DNA of 64,000 nucleotides from Promicromonospora sukumoe (GTDB taxonomy: Bacteria; Actinomycetota; Actinomycetes; Actinomycetales; Cellulomonadaceae). Location of the stretch: positions 1,736,001 through 1,800,000 of the forward strand of contig NZ_JACGWV010000001.1 of the NCBI RefSeq assembly GCF_014137995.1. Reading direction: 5' to 3'. A model generated the notes under the pieces. That model saw only the letters and a program-made list of their open reading frames with translations, made no database searches and had not been told where the DNA came from. The translations under genes were made by a program, and so were the position numbers. Below, piece by piece: positions 1 to 8,863 of this stretch. Numbering within the stretch: position 1 is the first letter of the stretch; every line of letters begins with the position of its first letter.

Positions 1-424
1 GCGCGCGGGGCGCACTGTGACGGTCGCCGTGCGGTTCGCGGGCATGACCCGGGCGACGCGCTCGCTCACGCTGCCCGTGCCGATGTCCGCGACGCTCACC
101 CTCACCGAGGTCGCGGTGCGGCTGGCCTGGTCCGCCATCGACGACGCGGGCGACGACGCCGCGCCGTGCGAGATCACGCTGCTCGGCGTCTCCGTCTCGA
201 ACATCGCGGACCAGTCGGCCGTCCAGATGGAGCTCGACCTCGACCCGCCGGACCCGTGGCGGCCCGGCTCCGCGCCGGGCGTGGCGCGGGGCGCCGTCGA
301 CGAGTCGATGGACGCGATCCGCACCCGGTTCGGCGGGGACGCCGTCGGCTACCTCCCCGTGGTGCTGCGCCGCGGGGGCGCCGTGCCCGACGAGTTCCGC
401 GAGCTCGCCGAGCACGACCTGTGA
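1..424 (+). CDS. dinB: DNA polymerase IV (DinB), C-terminal fragment
   Basis: This is the 3' end of a Y-family translesion polymerase gene; the frame is open to the window's left edge, so the start and the catalytic palm lie outside. The visible residues form the little-finger (DNA-contacting) domain and tail: a segment like 'RTVTVAVRFAGMTRATRSL' followed by 'ITLLGVSVSNI' is characteristic of DinB. The tail 'IRTRFGGDAVGYLPV' is also typical of actinobacterial DinB. It converges with recQ, with only about 25 bp between the stop codons. Family assignment rests on pattern recognition of this domain only; the catalytic residues are not in view. Confidence 0.85.
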   Translation, partial: RAGRTVTVAVRFAGMTRATRSLTLPVPMSATLTLTEVAVRLAWSAIDDAGDDAAPCEITLLGVSVSNIADQSAVQMELDLDPPDPWRPGSAPGVARGAVDESMDAIRTRFGGDAVGYLPVVLRRGGAVPDEFRELAEHDL

Positions 425-449
425 GCACGACCCGTGACCACGGCGGGCA

Positions 450-2363
<1,914 letters not shown>

Positions 2364-2372
2364 AGGCGCGCT

Positions 2373-3539
2373 TCACCGCGGCGCGAGCTCGAGCAGCGCC
2401 GGCAGGGCCCGCTCCAGCATGGCGGCCGTCGCGGTGAGGCTGATCCGGAAGTGGCCGGCGTGGTCGAACACGCTGCCCGGCAGCACGAACACCCCGCGCC
2501 CCGCGAGCGCCGCGACGAACGCCGACGCGTCGCCGCCCGGGGCCGCGCCCCACAGGTAGAACGTCCCCTCGGGCACGGTGAGGTCGTAGCCCGCGGCGCC
2601 GAGCGCCGTCACCATCAGGTCGCGCCGCCGTTGCAGCTCGGCGACGTCGATCGAGACGGTCTCCAGGGCCGGGACGGCGTACTGCATGAGGGCGTCGGGG
2701 AAGGTCCAGCCGAGCCCCATCTGCAGGGGGAGCAGGGCGGCGCGCAGCTCGTCCCGCTCGGCGGCCGGGATCAGGGGCGAGAGCGCGAGGTAGCCGAGGC
2801 GCTGGCCGGGTGCGAGCAGCACCTTGCCGTAGCTGTAGTCGACGAGGGCCCACGGGTAGCACTCGGCCGGGCTCGTGAAGCCGATGCCGTCGAACCGGAT
2901 CCGGCGGTAGGGCTCGTCCGACAGCAGCCAGATGCGGCGGCCGTTGCGGGCCGACGCCGCCTCCAGCACCGTGGCGAGCTCGGCGAGGCGGTCCTTGGCG
3001 TAGACGCGCCCGGTGGGGTTCGCGGGCGAGTTCACGACGACGACGCGCGTCCGCGGCGTGATCGCCCGCGCGATCGACTCGACGTCCAGGTCGAAGCTGC
3101 CCGCCGCCAGCGGTGCCCGCACCGGCACCAGGTTCGCCGCGCGCAGTATCGGGGCGTAGAACCAGCCGGGCTGGGGGAAGACCACCTCGTCGCCTGCGTC
3201 GGCCACGAGCCGGAACGCCAGAGCGATGGCGCCGAACGCGCCCTGGGTCATCGCGACGTCGTCCGGGTCGAAGGGCAGGCCCAGCTCGCCGTGCAGCCCC
3301 TCCGCGATCGTCGCCCGGGCGGGCGCCAGGCTCGTCTTGTAGGCGAACCAGTCCACGGAGCGGGGCTCGAGGTTCTCCCGCAGGGCGTTCACCAGCCCGC
3401 GCAGCGGCATCTCGTGCGGGTCGCCGAACGTCAGGTCGACGATGCCGGCCTGCCCGTCCATCGCACGCAACGACTGGAAGAAGGACGTGACGGGCCCGAT
3501 GGCGTCCTGCGCGGCGCGCGCCCGGTCGGACAGCTCCAT
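2373..3539 (-). CDS. PLP-dependent class I/II aminotransferase
   Basis: A fold-type I pyridoxal-phosphate aminotransferase of 388 aa. The PLP-binding landmarks are in order: 'NSPANPTG' near residue 170 (Asn174), 'LLSDEPY' (Asp208) and 'SYGKVLLAPGQRLGY', with the Schiff-base lysine at Lys239 and a phosphate-binding arginine at 247. The substrate cannot be read from the sequence; the overall look is of the aspartate/alanine aminotransferase branch. ATG at 3539 is preceded by AGGAG at good spacing. It is immediately upstream of recQ, with no obvious functional link. Confidence 0.85.
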   Translation of the reverse strand: MELSDRARAAQDAIGPVTSFFQSLRAMDGQAGIVDLTFGDPHEMPLRGLVNALRENLEPRSVDWFAYKTSLAPARATIAEGLHGELGLPFDPDDVAMTQGAFGAIALAFRLVADAGDEVVFPQPGWFYAPILRAANLVPVRAPLAAGSFDLDVESIARAITPRTRVVVVNSPANPTGRVYAKDRLAELATVLEAASARNGRRIWLLSDEPYRRIRFDGIGFTSPAECYPWALVDYSYGKVLLAPGQRLGYLALSPLIPAAERDELRAALLPLQMGLGWTFPDALMQYAVPALETVSIDVAELQRRRDLMVTALGAAGYDLTVPEGTFYLWGAAPGGDASAFVAALAGRGVFVLPGSVFDHAGHFRISLTATAAMLERALPALLELAPR

Positions 3540-3681
3540 GTCGCGGCTCCTCTGCGAGATGCGGCCGCCCCCCGATGTTCCTCATGATGCCCCGGAACCG
3601 GCGGCCGCACACGGTGTCCCGCTCGGCGTGTCGCGCGGCGTGGCGAGCGCTGCCCGAGGGGTTGCGCCCGCCCGGTCCTGT

Positions 3682-4143
3682 CTATCGGAGCCGGCCCAGC
3701 TCCCCGGGCAGCAGCGCGAAGGTGCGCTCGTGCGCGGCACGGGCCTGGCGGGTCATGTACCCGGCCACGGGCCACGGTGCGGTGACCTCGGTGGTCTCCG
3801 TGAGCAGGGCGCTGGTGCCGTCGTCGTCCCCGGCGTGCGTGGCCCGGGTGACCGTGCGCAGCGTGCAGCCCGGTGCGGCGCGCACCGACGACGTCATGGT
3901 GTCGCCGTCGCGCACCACCCGGGCCGGGAAGCGGATCGTGTACCGCAGCGGGCCGAGCTGCGGCCGCTCGACGACGCGCCACTCCTGCCACGGCCCGTCC
4001 GGTCCGGTGCCCTCGGCGACGACGTCGGCGGACACCAGGTAGGGGTGCAGGCCGCGGTGCCGGGTCAGGTCGGTCAGGAAGTCGATCGCGGCGCGCGGGC
4101 CGACCGGGACGGACGTGGTGAGCTCGAACCTCAGCGTGGTCAC
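3682..4143 (-). CDS. SRPBCC-family protein
   Basis: A 153-aa single-domain protein that looks like the START/Bet v 1 (SRPBCC) hydrophobic-ligand fold. It opens with 'LRFELTTSVPVGPRAAIDFLTDL', has 'YTIRFPARVV' and 'LLTETTEVTAPWPVAGYM' in the middle, and ends in a long amphipathic helix (ARAAHERTFALLPGEL). No catalytic residues are expected in this family; members bind lipids or polyketide-like ligands or are uncharacterised. I chose the GTG at 4143 because similarity to the fold begins right there, although the frame is open further upstream. It stands alone between the aminotransferase and a PIN-domain gene. Confidence 0.65.
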   Translation of the reverse strand: MTTLRFELTTSVPVGPRAAIDFLTDLTRHRGLHPYLVSADVVAEGTGPDGPWQEWRVVERPQLGPLRYTIRFPARVVRDGDTMTSSVRAAPGCTLRTVTRATHAGDDDGTSALLTETTEVTAPWPVAGYMTRQARAAHERTFALLPGELGRLR

Positions 4144-4211
4144 GCGAGGATTCTTGCGCACGCGCGGGGCGGCGCGGTGACACGGGGCTGGGCGGACACG
4201 GACCGCCGCCG

Positions 4212-4646
4212 TCACGCCCGCCGCAGGTCGTCGTACGTCGCCAGCGGTACCAGCCCCGACGCCGCCGAGGCGATGTCCCGATCCCCGGCGACCAGCACGT
4301 CGGCCTGCAGCGTGGCGACGGCGAGGTACTCGGCGGGGCCGGTGTCCTCCCACTTGAGCTGCCGCGCGATCTTCCACGCGGTCGAGCGCGAGACCCGGTC
4401 GCCGAGCAGCCGGACCTTGAGCGTCGCGACCCGTTCGAGCAGCGCCCGCGCCGTCTTCTCGTCGAGGAGCCCGGCGTCGGCGTCGCGGTAGAGGATCGCC
4501 ATGGCGTGGCTGCGCAGCACCGCGGGCGCGACCAGCGGCACGCGGGCGCCCGCCGCGGGGTCCTCGCGCACCAGGCGCAGCGCGGTGACGGCGTCGATCG
4601 CGAACCGCGTCCTCCGGCCGGCGCCGTCCTGGTCGGGTCTGTTCAT
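4212..4646 (-). CDS. PIN-domain (VapC-like) protein without an adjacent antitoxin
   Basis: A 144-aa protein (155 aa if the GTG at 4679 is used) resembling VapC-type PIN-domain ribonucleases. The first conserved Asp is in 'FAIDAVTALRL', and the C-terminal half 'TGPAEYLAVATLQADVLVAGDRDIA' carries the acidic residues and the A-x-LV-AGD pattern typical of the fold. The second acidic residue expected near position 40-50 is not obvious ('LRSHAMAILYR' has His and Ser there). No small antitoxin gene sits beside it, so it may be a solitary PIN protein rather than a working toxin-antitoxin pair. Upstream lies a perfect 30-bp inverted repeat. Confidence 0.6.
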   Translation of the reverse strand: MNRPDQDGAGRRTRFAIDAVTALRLVREDPAAGARVPLVAPAVLRSHAMAILYRDADAGLLDEKTARALLERVATLKVRLLGDRVSRSTAWKIARQLKWEDTGPAEYLAVATLQADVLVAGDRDIASAASGLVPLATYDDLRRA

Positions 4647-4733
4647 GGGTCCAGGAAACACCCGACCACTGACACTCACCCGCCCGGCCCCGGCCCGGCC
4701 CGGCCGACGTCGGCCGACCCCTCGCGGACGATC

Positions 4734-4799
4734 CCCTTCGAGACCGAAGTTTCTTGTCTTTGAGGTCGGTCAAAGACAAGAAACTTCGGTCTCGAAGGG
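4734..4799. repeat. Perfect 30-bp inverted repeat with 6-nt loop
   Basis: The left arm is 4734-4763, the spacer 4764-4769 (GGTCGG) and the right arm 4770-4799, and the arms are exact reverse complements. The core of the arm reads GACCGAAGTTTCTTGTCTTT and is clearly richer in A/T than the surroundings. It sits between two divergent genes, so it is upstream of both and is not placed like a terminator for either. It could be a cruciform-forming regulatory site, a MITE-like remnant, or a terminator for a transcript not recognised here. Confidence 0.9.
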
Positions 4800-4863
4800 A
4801 AGCCGCGCACGGCACCCCACCGAAAAACCGGAGAGATCCGCCGGCTGCGCCAGGATGGCCGCC

Positions 4864-5625
4864 ATGAGCGAGGCAGCCATGGGCGAGGTGGAGGTCGTTG
4901 TCGCGCACAGCCAGCGCGCGACGCTGCGGGTCGGCGACGTGTTCCTGAAGGTCGACGGCGACCCGGCGCACGCCGATGTCGAGATCCGGGCGATGGGCAT
5001 GGTCCCGGTGCCGACCCCGGCGATCCGCTGGCACGAGCCGCCGGTGCTCGCGATCGCCGCCGTCCCCGGCACGGCCCTCGGGGTGCTCGGCGAGCCGTCC
5101 CCGGCGTCGTCGGCGGCGTGGGCCGCTGCGGGCGCCGCCGTCCGAAGGCTGCACGACGCACCGCCTCCGCCCTGGCCGGGCCGCGGGCTCGACGACGTCG
5201 CCGCGGAGCTGGAGCGCGAGTGCGCATGGCTGCTCGCAAACGAGGTCCTGCCCGCCGAGGTGGTCCGGCGCAACCGCGAGATCGCGCAGGCCGCCCTCCG
5301 GCCGTACCGGCCCGCGTTCATCCACGGCGACCTGCAGATCACCCACGTGTTCGTCGACGGCGACGAGGTCACCGGCATCATCGACTGGTCCGAGGCGGCG
5401 CCCGGCGACCCCATGTTCGACCTCGCCATCCTGACGCTCGGGCACGAGGAGCGCCTGGACGACCTGCTGACCGGCTACGGCCCCGGCGCGGACCGCGACG
5501 TGATCCGGGCCTGGTGGTCGCTGCGCAGCCTGACGGCGTCACGCTGGCTGGTCGAGCACGGCTTCGACCCGGACGCGCCGGGCTGCGAGTTCGACGTCCT
5601 CCGGTCCCGGATGCGCGAGCCCTAG
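4864..5625 (+). CDS. Aminoglycoside phosphotransferase (APH)-fold family protein
   Basis: A 253-aa protein of the APH/choline-kinase fold. The catalytic-loop region near residue 155 reads 'FIHGDLQITHVF', followed by 'GIIDWSEAAPGDPMFDLA', where IDW carries the metal-binding Asp. The usual loop is HGDxxxxN; here the Asn position is His, which may weaken catalysis or mark a subfamily. The N-lobe is short and lacks a clear glycine loop. The substrate is unknown and there is no reason to call it a drug-resistance gene. The start at 4864 has AGG nearby upstream; ATG at 4855 and 4879 are alternatives. Confidence 0.65.
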   Translation: MSEAAMGEVEVVVAHSQRATLRVGDVFLKVDGDPAHADVEIRAMGMVPVPTPAIRWHEPPVLAIAAVPGTALGVLGEPSPASSAAWAAAGAAVRRLHDAPPPPWPGRGLDDVAAELERECAWLLANEVLPAEVVRRNREIAQAALRPYRPAFIHGDLQITHVFVDGDEVTGIIDWSEAAPGDPMFDLAILTLGHEERLDDLLTGYGPGADRDVIRAWWSLRSLTASRWLVEHGFDPDAPGCEFDVLRSRMREP

Positions 5626-5773
5626 GCCGACGTCGCGGCTGCGGCAGCGGGTCCGGATCCGAGGGATTCCTGGCCGGGCTCGGGCGGCGCGGACCGCTCA
5701 CCGGTGGGCAGCATGGGGGAGTGGGCGCAGCGTCCCCCGCGCGGACCGTCCAGCGACGACGAGAGGAACCACC

Positions 5774-6694
5774 ATGCGAGCGATCACCACGCAGGACCGC
5801 GAGGCCGGCATCTCGGGCCTGGTCATGAGCGACCTGCCCTACCCGCACGCCGCGGAGAACGACGTCGTCGTCCGCGTGCACGCCGCCGGCTTCACGCCCG
5901 GCGAGCTCGACTGGCCCGGCACCTGGGTGGACCGGTCCGGCCGGGACCGGACGCCGACCGTGCCCGGGCACGAGCTCTCGGGCGTCGTGGCCGAGCTGGG
6001 CTACGGGACCACGGGCCTGACGGTGGGCCAGCGGGTGTTCGGGCTGACTGACTGGAGCCGCAACGGGTCCCTGGCCGAGTACACCGCCGTGGAGGCGCGC
6101 AACCTCGCCCCGCTGGCGGCCGACCTGGACCACACCGTGGCCGCCGCGCTGCCCATCTCCGGGCTCACGGCGTGGCAGGGGCTGTTCGACCACGCCCGCC
6201 TGCGCACCGGGCAGACCGTGCTGGTGCACGGCGCCGCGGGCGGCGTCGGTTCGGTCGCCGTCCAGCTCGCCCGCGAGGCGGGCGCCCGGGTGGTGGGCAC
6301 GGGCCGCGCCGGGGACCGGGACCTGGCGCTCGACCTCGGGGCCGACGCCTTCCTCGACCTGGACTCCGGCGAGCTGGGTCAGGCCGGCCAGGTGGACGTG
6401 GTGTTCGACGTCATCGGCGGAGAGGTGCTCCAGCGGTCGACCGAGCTGGTGCGCGCGGGCGGCACCGTCGTCACCATCGCCGCGCCGCCCACCGTGCACC
6501 CGAAGGACGGGCGGGCGGTCTTCTTCGTCGTCGAACCGGACCGCGCCCGGCTGGCCGACCTCGCCGAACGCGTCCGGGCCGGCCGGCTCAGGCCCGTGGT
6601 CGGGGCCGTCCGGCCGCTGTCCGAGACGGCGGCCGCGTTCGCCGGACGGCGCGTGCCCGGCAAGACGATCATCGAGGTGGCGGCGGGGGAGTGA
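5774..6694 (+). CDS. NADP-dependent quinone-oxidoreductase-like MDR protein
   Basis: A 306-aa zinc-free medium-chain dehydrogenase/reductase of the quinone oxidoreductase type. The N-terminal GroES-like domain contains 'GFTPGELDWPG' and 'VPGHELSGVVAELG'. The Rossmann nucleotide-binding loop is 'VLVHGAAGGVGSVAVQLA' near residues 150-170, and the protein ends with the typical 'GKTIIEV'. It presumably reduces enones or quinones with NADPH in the cytoplasm. The ribosome-binding site AGAGGAACCACC precedes the ATG. Its 3' end overlaps by 26 bp the 3' end of the convergent regulator gene. Confidence 0.85.
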   Translation: MRAITTQDREAGISGLVMSDLPYPHAAENDVVVRVHAAGFTPGELDWPGTWVDRSGRDRTPTVPGHELSGVVAELGYGTTGLTVGQRVFGLTDWSRNGSLAEYTAVEARNLAPLAADLDHTVAAALPISGLTAWQGLFDHARLRTGQTVLVHGAAGGVGSVAVQLAREAGARVVGTGRAGDRDLALDLGADAFLDLDSGELGQAGQVDVVFDVIGGEVLQRSTELVRAGGTVVTIAAPPTVHPKDGRAVFFVVEPDRARLADLAERVRAGRLRPVVGAVRPLSETAAAFAGRRVPGKTIIEVAAGE

Positions 6695-7574
6695 CGGCGG
6701 CGGGCTCCTGGCCGCCGGTCTCCTGGCTGCTCGGTGCCCGCTCCCGCATGGCCTGGTTGCCGAGGACGATCGCGAGCGCCAGCCGCTCCGCGTCCTCGGT
6801 GCCGGGCTCGCAGGAGTAGACCATGATCCGCAGGTCGTCGCCGGCGACGACGAGCGTGTCGCAGTCGATCCGGATGCGACCGACCTCGGGGTGGTCGACC
6901 GTCTTCAGCTTCGCCGGTGCCTCCTGCGCGGTCAGGTCGATCGCCTCCCAGAGGCGCACGAACTCGGTGCTCTGCGCCTTGAGGTCCGCCACGAGCCGGC
7001 GGATGCGTGGGTCGGTGGGGTAGCGCGTCGCTGTCAGCCGCAGGTCGGCCACGAGGTTCGCCACCAGGTCGGCCTCCTCCTGCGGCGAGTGGACCACGCG
7101 TGAGGCGGGTCCGAGCAGGTGCCGCCAGACCGCGTTGCGCTCCGGCCCGCGCCACGCGGTGGTCCGGCCCATGAGGGCGTCGTAGGCGGCGTTGGCGGTC
7201 ACGAGGTTCCACATCGCGTCGAAGATGACCACGGGGTGCCCGTCGAACCGGTCGAGCATCCGCTGCACGCTGGGCGTGATGCGACTGGAGACCAGGCCGC
7301 GCCCCGGGGCGGTCAGCCCGGCGAGCCGGAACAGCAGCTCGCGCTCGGGCTCGCTGAGCCGGAGGCCCCGGGCGAGCGCCTCCACGACCTGGTCCGACGG
7401 CGCTGTGGCCCGCCCCTGCTCCAGCCGCGTGAGGTAGTCGACGGAGATGCCGGCGAGCTGGGCCAGCTCCTCCCGGCGCAGCCCCGCGGCGCGCCGTCTC
7501 GTGCCGACCGGTATCCCGGCGGCGTCGGGCGAGACGCGGTCGCGCCAGTGTCGTATCGCTGGTCCAAGCTCCAT
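6669..7574 (-). CDS. XRE-family regulator with MmyB-like ligand-binding domain
   Basis: A 301-aa cytoplasmic transcription regulator. An N-terminal helix-turn-helix spans roughly residues 30-55 ('RREELAQLAGISVDYLTRLEQG'). The remainder matches the MmyB-like domain, with 'NAAYDALMGR', 'NAVWRHLL' and 'DPRIRRLVADL', thought to bind fatty-acid-like ligands. It is divergently placed from the SDR oxidoreductase across 101 bp, the usual arrangement in which this regulator class controls the neighbouring SDR. A second protein of this family is at 59.1 kb. Confidence 0.88.
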   Translation of the reverse strand: MELGPAIRHWRDRVSPDAAGIPVGTRRRAAGLRREELAQLAGISVDYLTRLEQGRATAPSDQVVEALARGLRLSEPERELLFRLAGLTAPGRGLVSSRITPSVQRMLDRFDGHPVVIFDAMWNLVTANAAYDALMGRTTAWRGPERNAVWRHLLGPASRVVHSPQEEADLVANLVADLRLTATRYPTDPRIRRLVADLKAQSTEFVRLWEAIDLTAQEAPAKLKTVDHPEVGRIRIDCDTLVVAGDDLRIMVYSCEPGTEDAERLALAIVLGNQAMRERAPSSQETGGQEPAAVTPPPPPR

Positions 7575-7675
7575 CGGTCCAGTCTGCGCTCCGGCCGCGC
7601 GCTTGTGGTGGCCCTGCCGGTCCTACGACAACCCGACGACTGCCCCGCGGCATCCGGCCGACCCACGATGGCGGC

Positions 7676-8602
7676 ATGACAACCTCGACCACCGGAACCG
7701 TGCTCATCACCGGACCGACGGGCGGCCTCGGCCGGTCCGCGGTGCTGGCCATGGCGAACCGCAGCCCGCAGCACCGTCCCGACCTGCTCCTCGTGGGGCG
7801 GCCCGGTCCGCGGCTGGACGCGATCACCGCGGAGGTCCGGGCCGTGGGCGCCACGGCCCACGCCATCGGTGCCGACCTGGCGAGCCTCGCCGACGTCCGC
7901 GCTGCCGGCCAGGAGGCCGTGCGCCTCCTGACCGACGGCGCCGTGCGGCCGTTGCGCGCGGTCATCGGCAACGCAGGGGTGTCGGTGGCGGACACCCGCA
8001 CGGCGTCCGCGGACGGCCACGAGCTGACCTTCGCGGTCAATCACCTGGCCCACGCCCAGCTCGTGCGCGAGGTGGCGGGCGCGCTCACGGCTCCGGCCCG
8101 GATCGTGCTGCTCGGTTCCAACACGTACTACCTGAACACCCCGCGCCGTCTGCTCGGCGTGCCGCCCGCCGAGTGGCGCGACCCGCTGGACCTCGCGCGG
8201 CCGGCGGACGCCGGGGCGGAGCCGGGCACCCGGGACGCGGGCGTCGCCTACTCGAACTCGAAGCTCGCGATCCTCTACTACGCGCACGAGCTGCAACGGC
8301 GCCTGCCCGACGGCGTCGCCGTGTCGGTCTTCGAGCCGGGGTTCATGCCCGGCAGCGGCCTCTCGCGCGAGCACGGGCCCGCGCTGCAGCGGGTGGGACG
8401 CGCGGTCGGGCGCATCCCCGGGGTCTCGACGCCGGAGCGCTCGGGTCCGCTGCTGGCGGCCGTCGCCCTCGACGAGCGCTGGGCGCACCTGCGCGACGGC
8501 GCGTTCGTGGTCAAGAACGCCGAGCGCGAGGTGGAACCGTTCGCGGTTGACCCGCAGCGCGAGCGGCGGTTGTGGGAGGTCACGGAGGAGCTCCTGGGCT
8601 GA
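7676..8602 (+). CDS. SDR-family NAD(P)-dependent oxidoreductase
   Basis: A 308-aa short-chain dehydrogenase/reductase. The cofactor loop TGPTGGLG is at residues 11-18, 'IGNAGVS' near residue 100 is the NAG motif, and the catalytic Tyr-x-x-x-Lys is 'YSNSK' near residue 193. The C-terminus is longer than in classical SDRs, as in retinol-dehydrogenase/protochlorophyllide-reductase-like members. The substrate is unknown. It is probably controlled by the divergent MmyB-type regulator. Confidence 0.87.
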   Translation: MTTSTTGTVLITGPTGGLGRSAVLAMANRSPQHRPDLLLVGRPGPRLDAITAEVRAVGATAHAIGADLASLADVRAAGQEAVRLLTDGAVRPLRAVIGNAGVSVADTRTASADGHELTFAVNHLAHAQLVREVAGALTAPARIVLLGSNTYYLNTPRRLLGVPPAEWRDPLDLARPADAGAEPGTRDAGVAYSNSKLAILYYAHELQRRLPDGVAVSVFEPGFMPGSGLSREHGPALQRVGRAVGRIPGVSTPERSGPLLAAVALDERWAHLRDGAFVVKNAEREVEPFAVDPQRERRLWEVTEELLG

Positions 8603-8728
8603 TGGGCGGGGCGCCAGGGCCTGGTCCGGGCGGCCCCGCGCCGGTGTTCGGGCGGGACCTGGGCCGCCTGGTCTCAGAGCGGCCCAGGTCACACGCTTTT
8701 CGATTCGGACCCGACCCCTCCTGCGTGC

Positions 8729-8734
8729 TATGTT
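8729..8734 (+). promoter_or_regulatory. Possible -10 element of the tRNA-Leu promoter
   Basis: TATGTT lies about 45 bp upstream of the tRNA-Leu gene in a short A/T-richer patch. The -35 region is poor (around 8705-8711, TCGGACC), so this is a weak call from position and base composition only. Confidence 0.3.
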
Positions 8735-8778
8735 TTTCCACGCACCGGGAAGGCGGAAACGCCAGGAACGGTCCACCT

Positions 8779-8863
8779 GTCCGGGTGGCGGAATGGTAGA
8801 CGCGCTAGCTTGAGGTGCTAGTGCCCTTTATCGGGCGTGGGGGTTCAAGTCCCCCTCCGGACA
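8779..8863 (+). tRNA. tRNA-Leu (anticodon GAG)
   Basis: An 85-nt class II tRNA. The acceptor stem GTCCGGG (8779-8785) pairs with TCCGGAC (8856-8862, one G-T pair), with discriminator A at 8863. The anticodon stem CTAGC/GCTAG encloses loop TTGAGGT, giving anticodon GAG. The long variable arm TGCCC...GGGCG is typical of leucine tRNAs. The T arm is GGGGG-TTCAAGT-CCCCC (8839-8855). CCA is not encoded, and TTTT follows directly. The last 19 nt, from T-loop to discriminator, overlap the end of the integrase gene on the other strand. Confidence 0.95.
8845..8863. other. Candidate attachment-site region (tRNA 3' end/integrase end)
   Basis: The T-loop, T-stem and acceptor strand of tRNA-Leu also encode, antisense, the last codons (VRRGT, stop) of the serine integrase. 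This dual use suggests the crossover site lies in or beside this stretch, so that integration restored the tRNA with element DNA or fused the integrase tail to host DNA. The exact core cannot be fixed because the partner site was not found. Confidence 0.5.
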
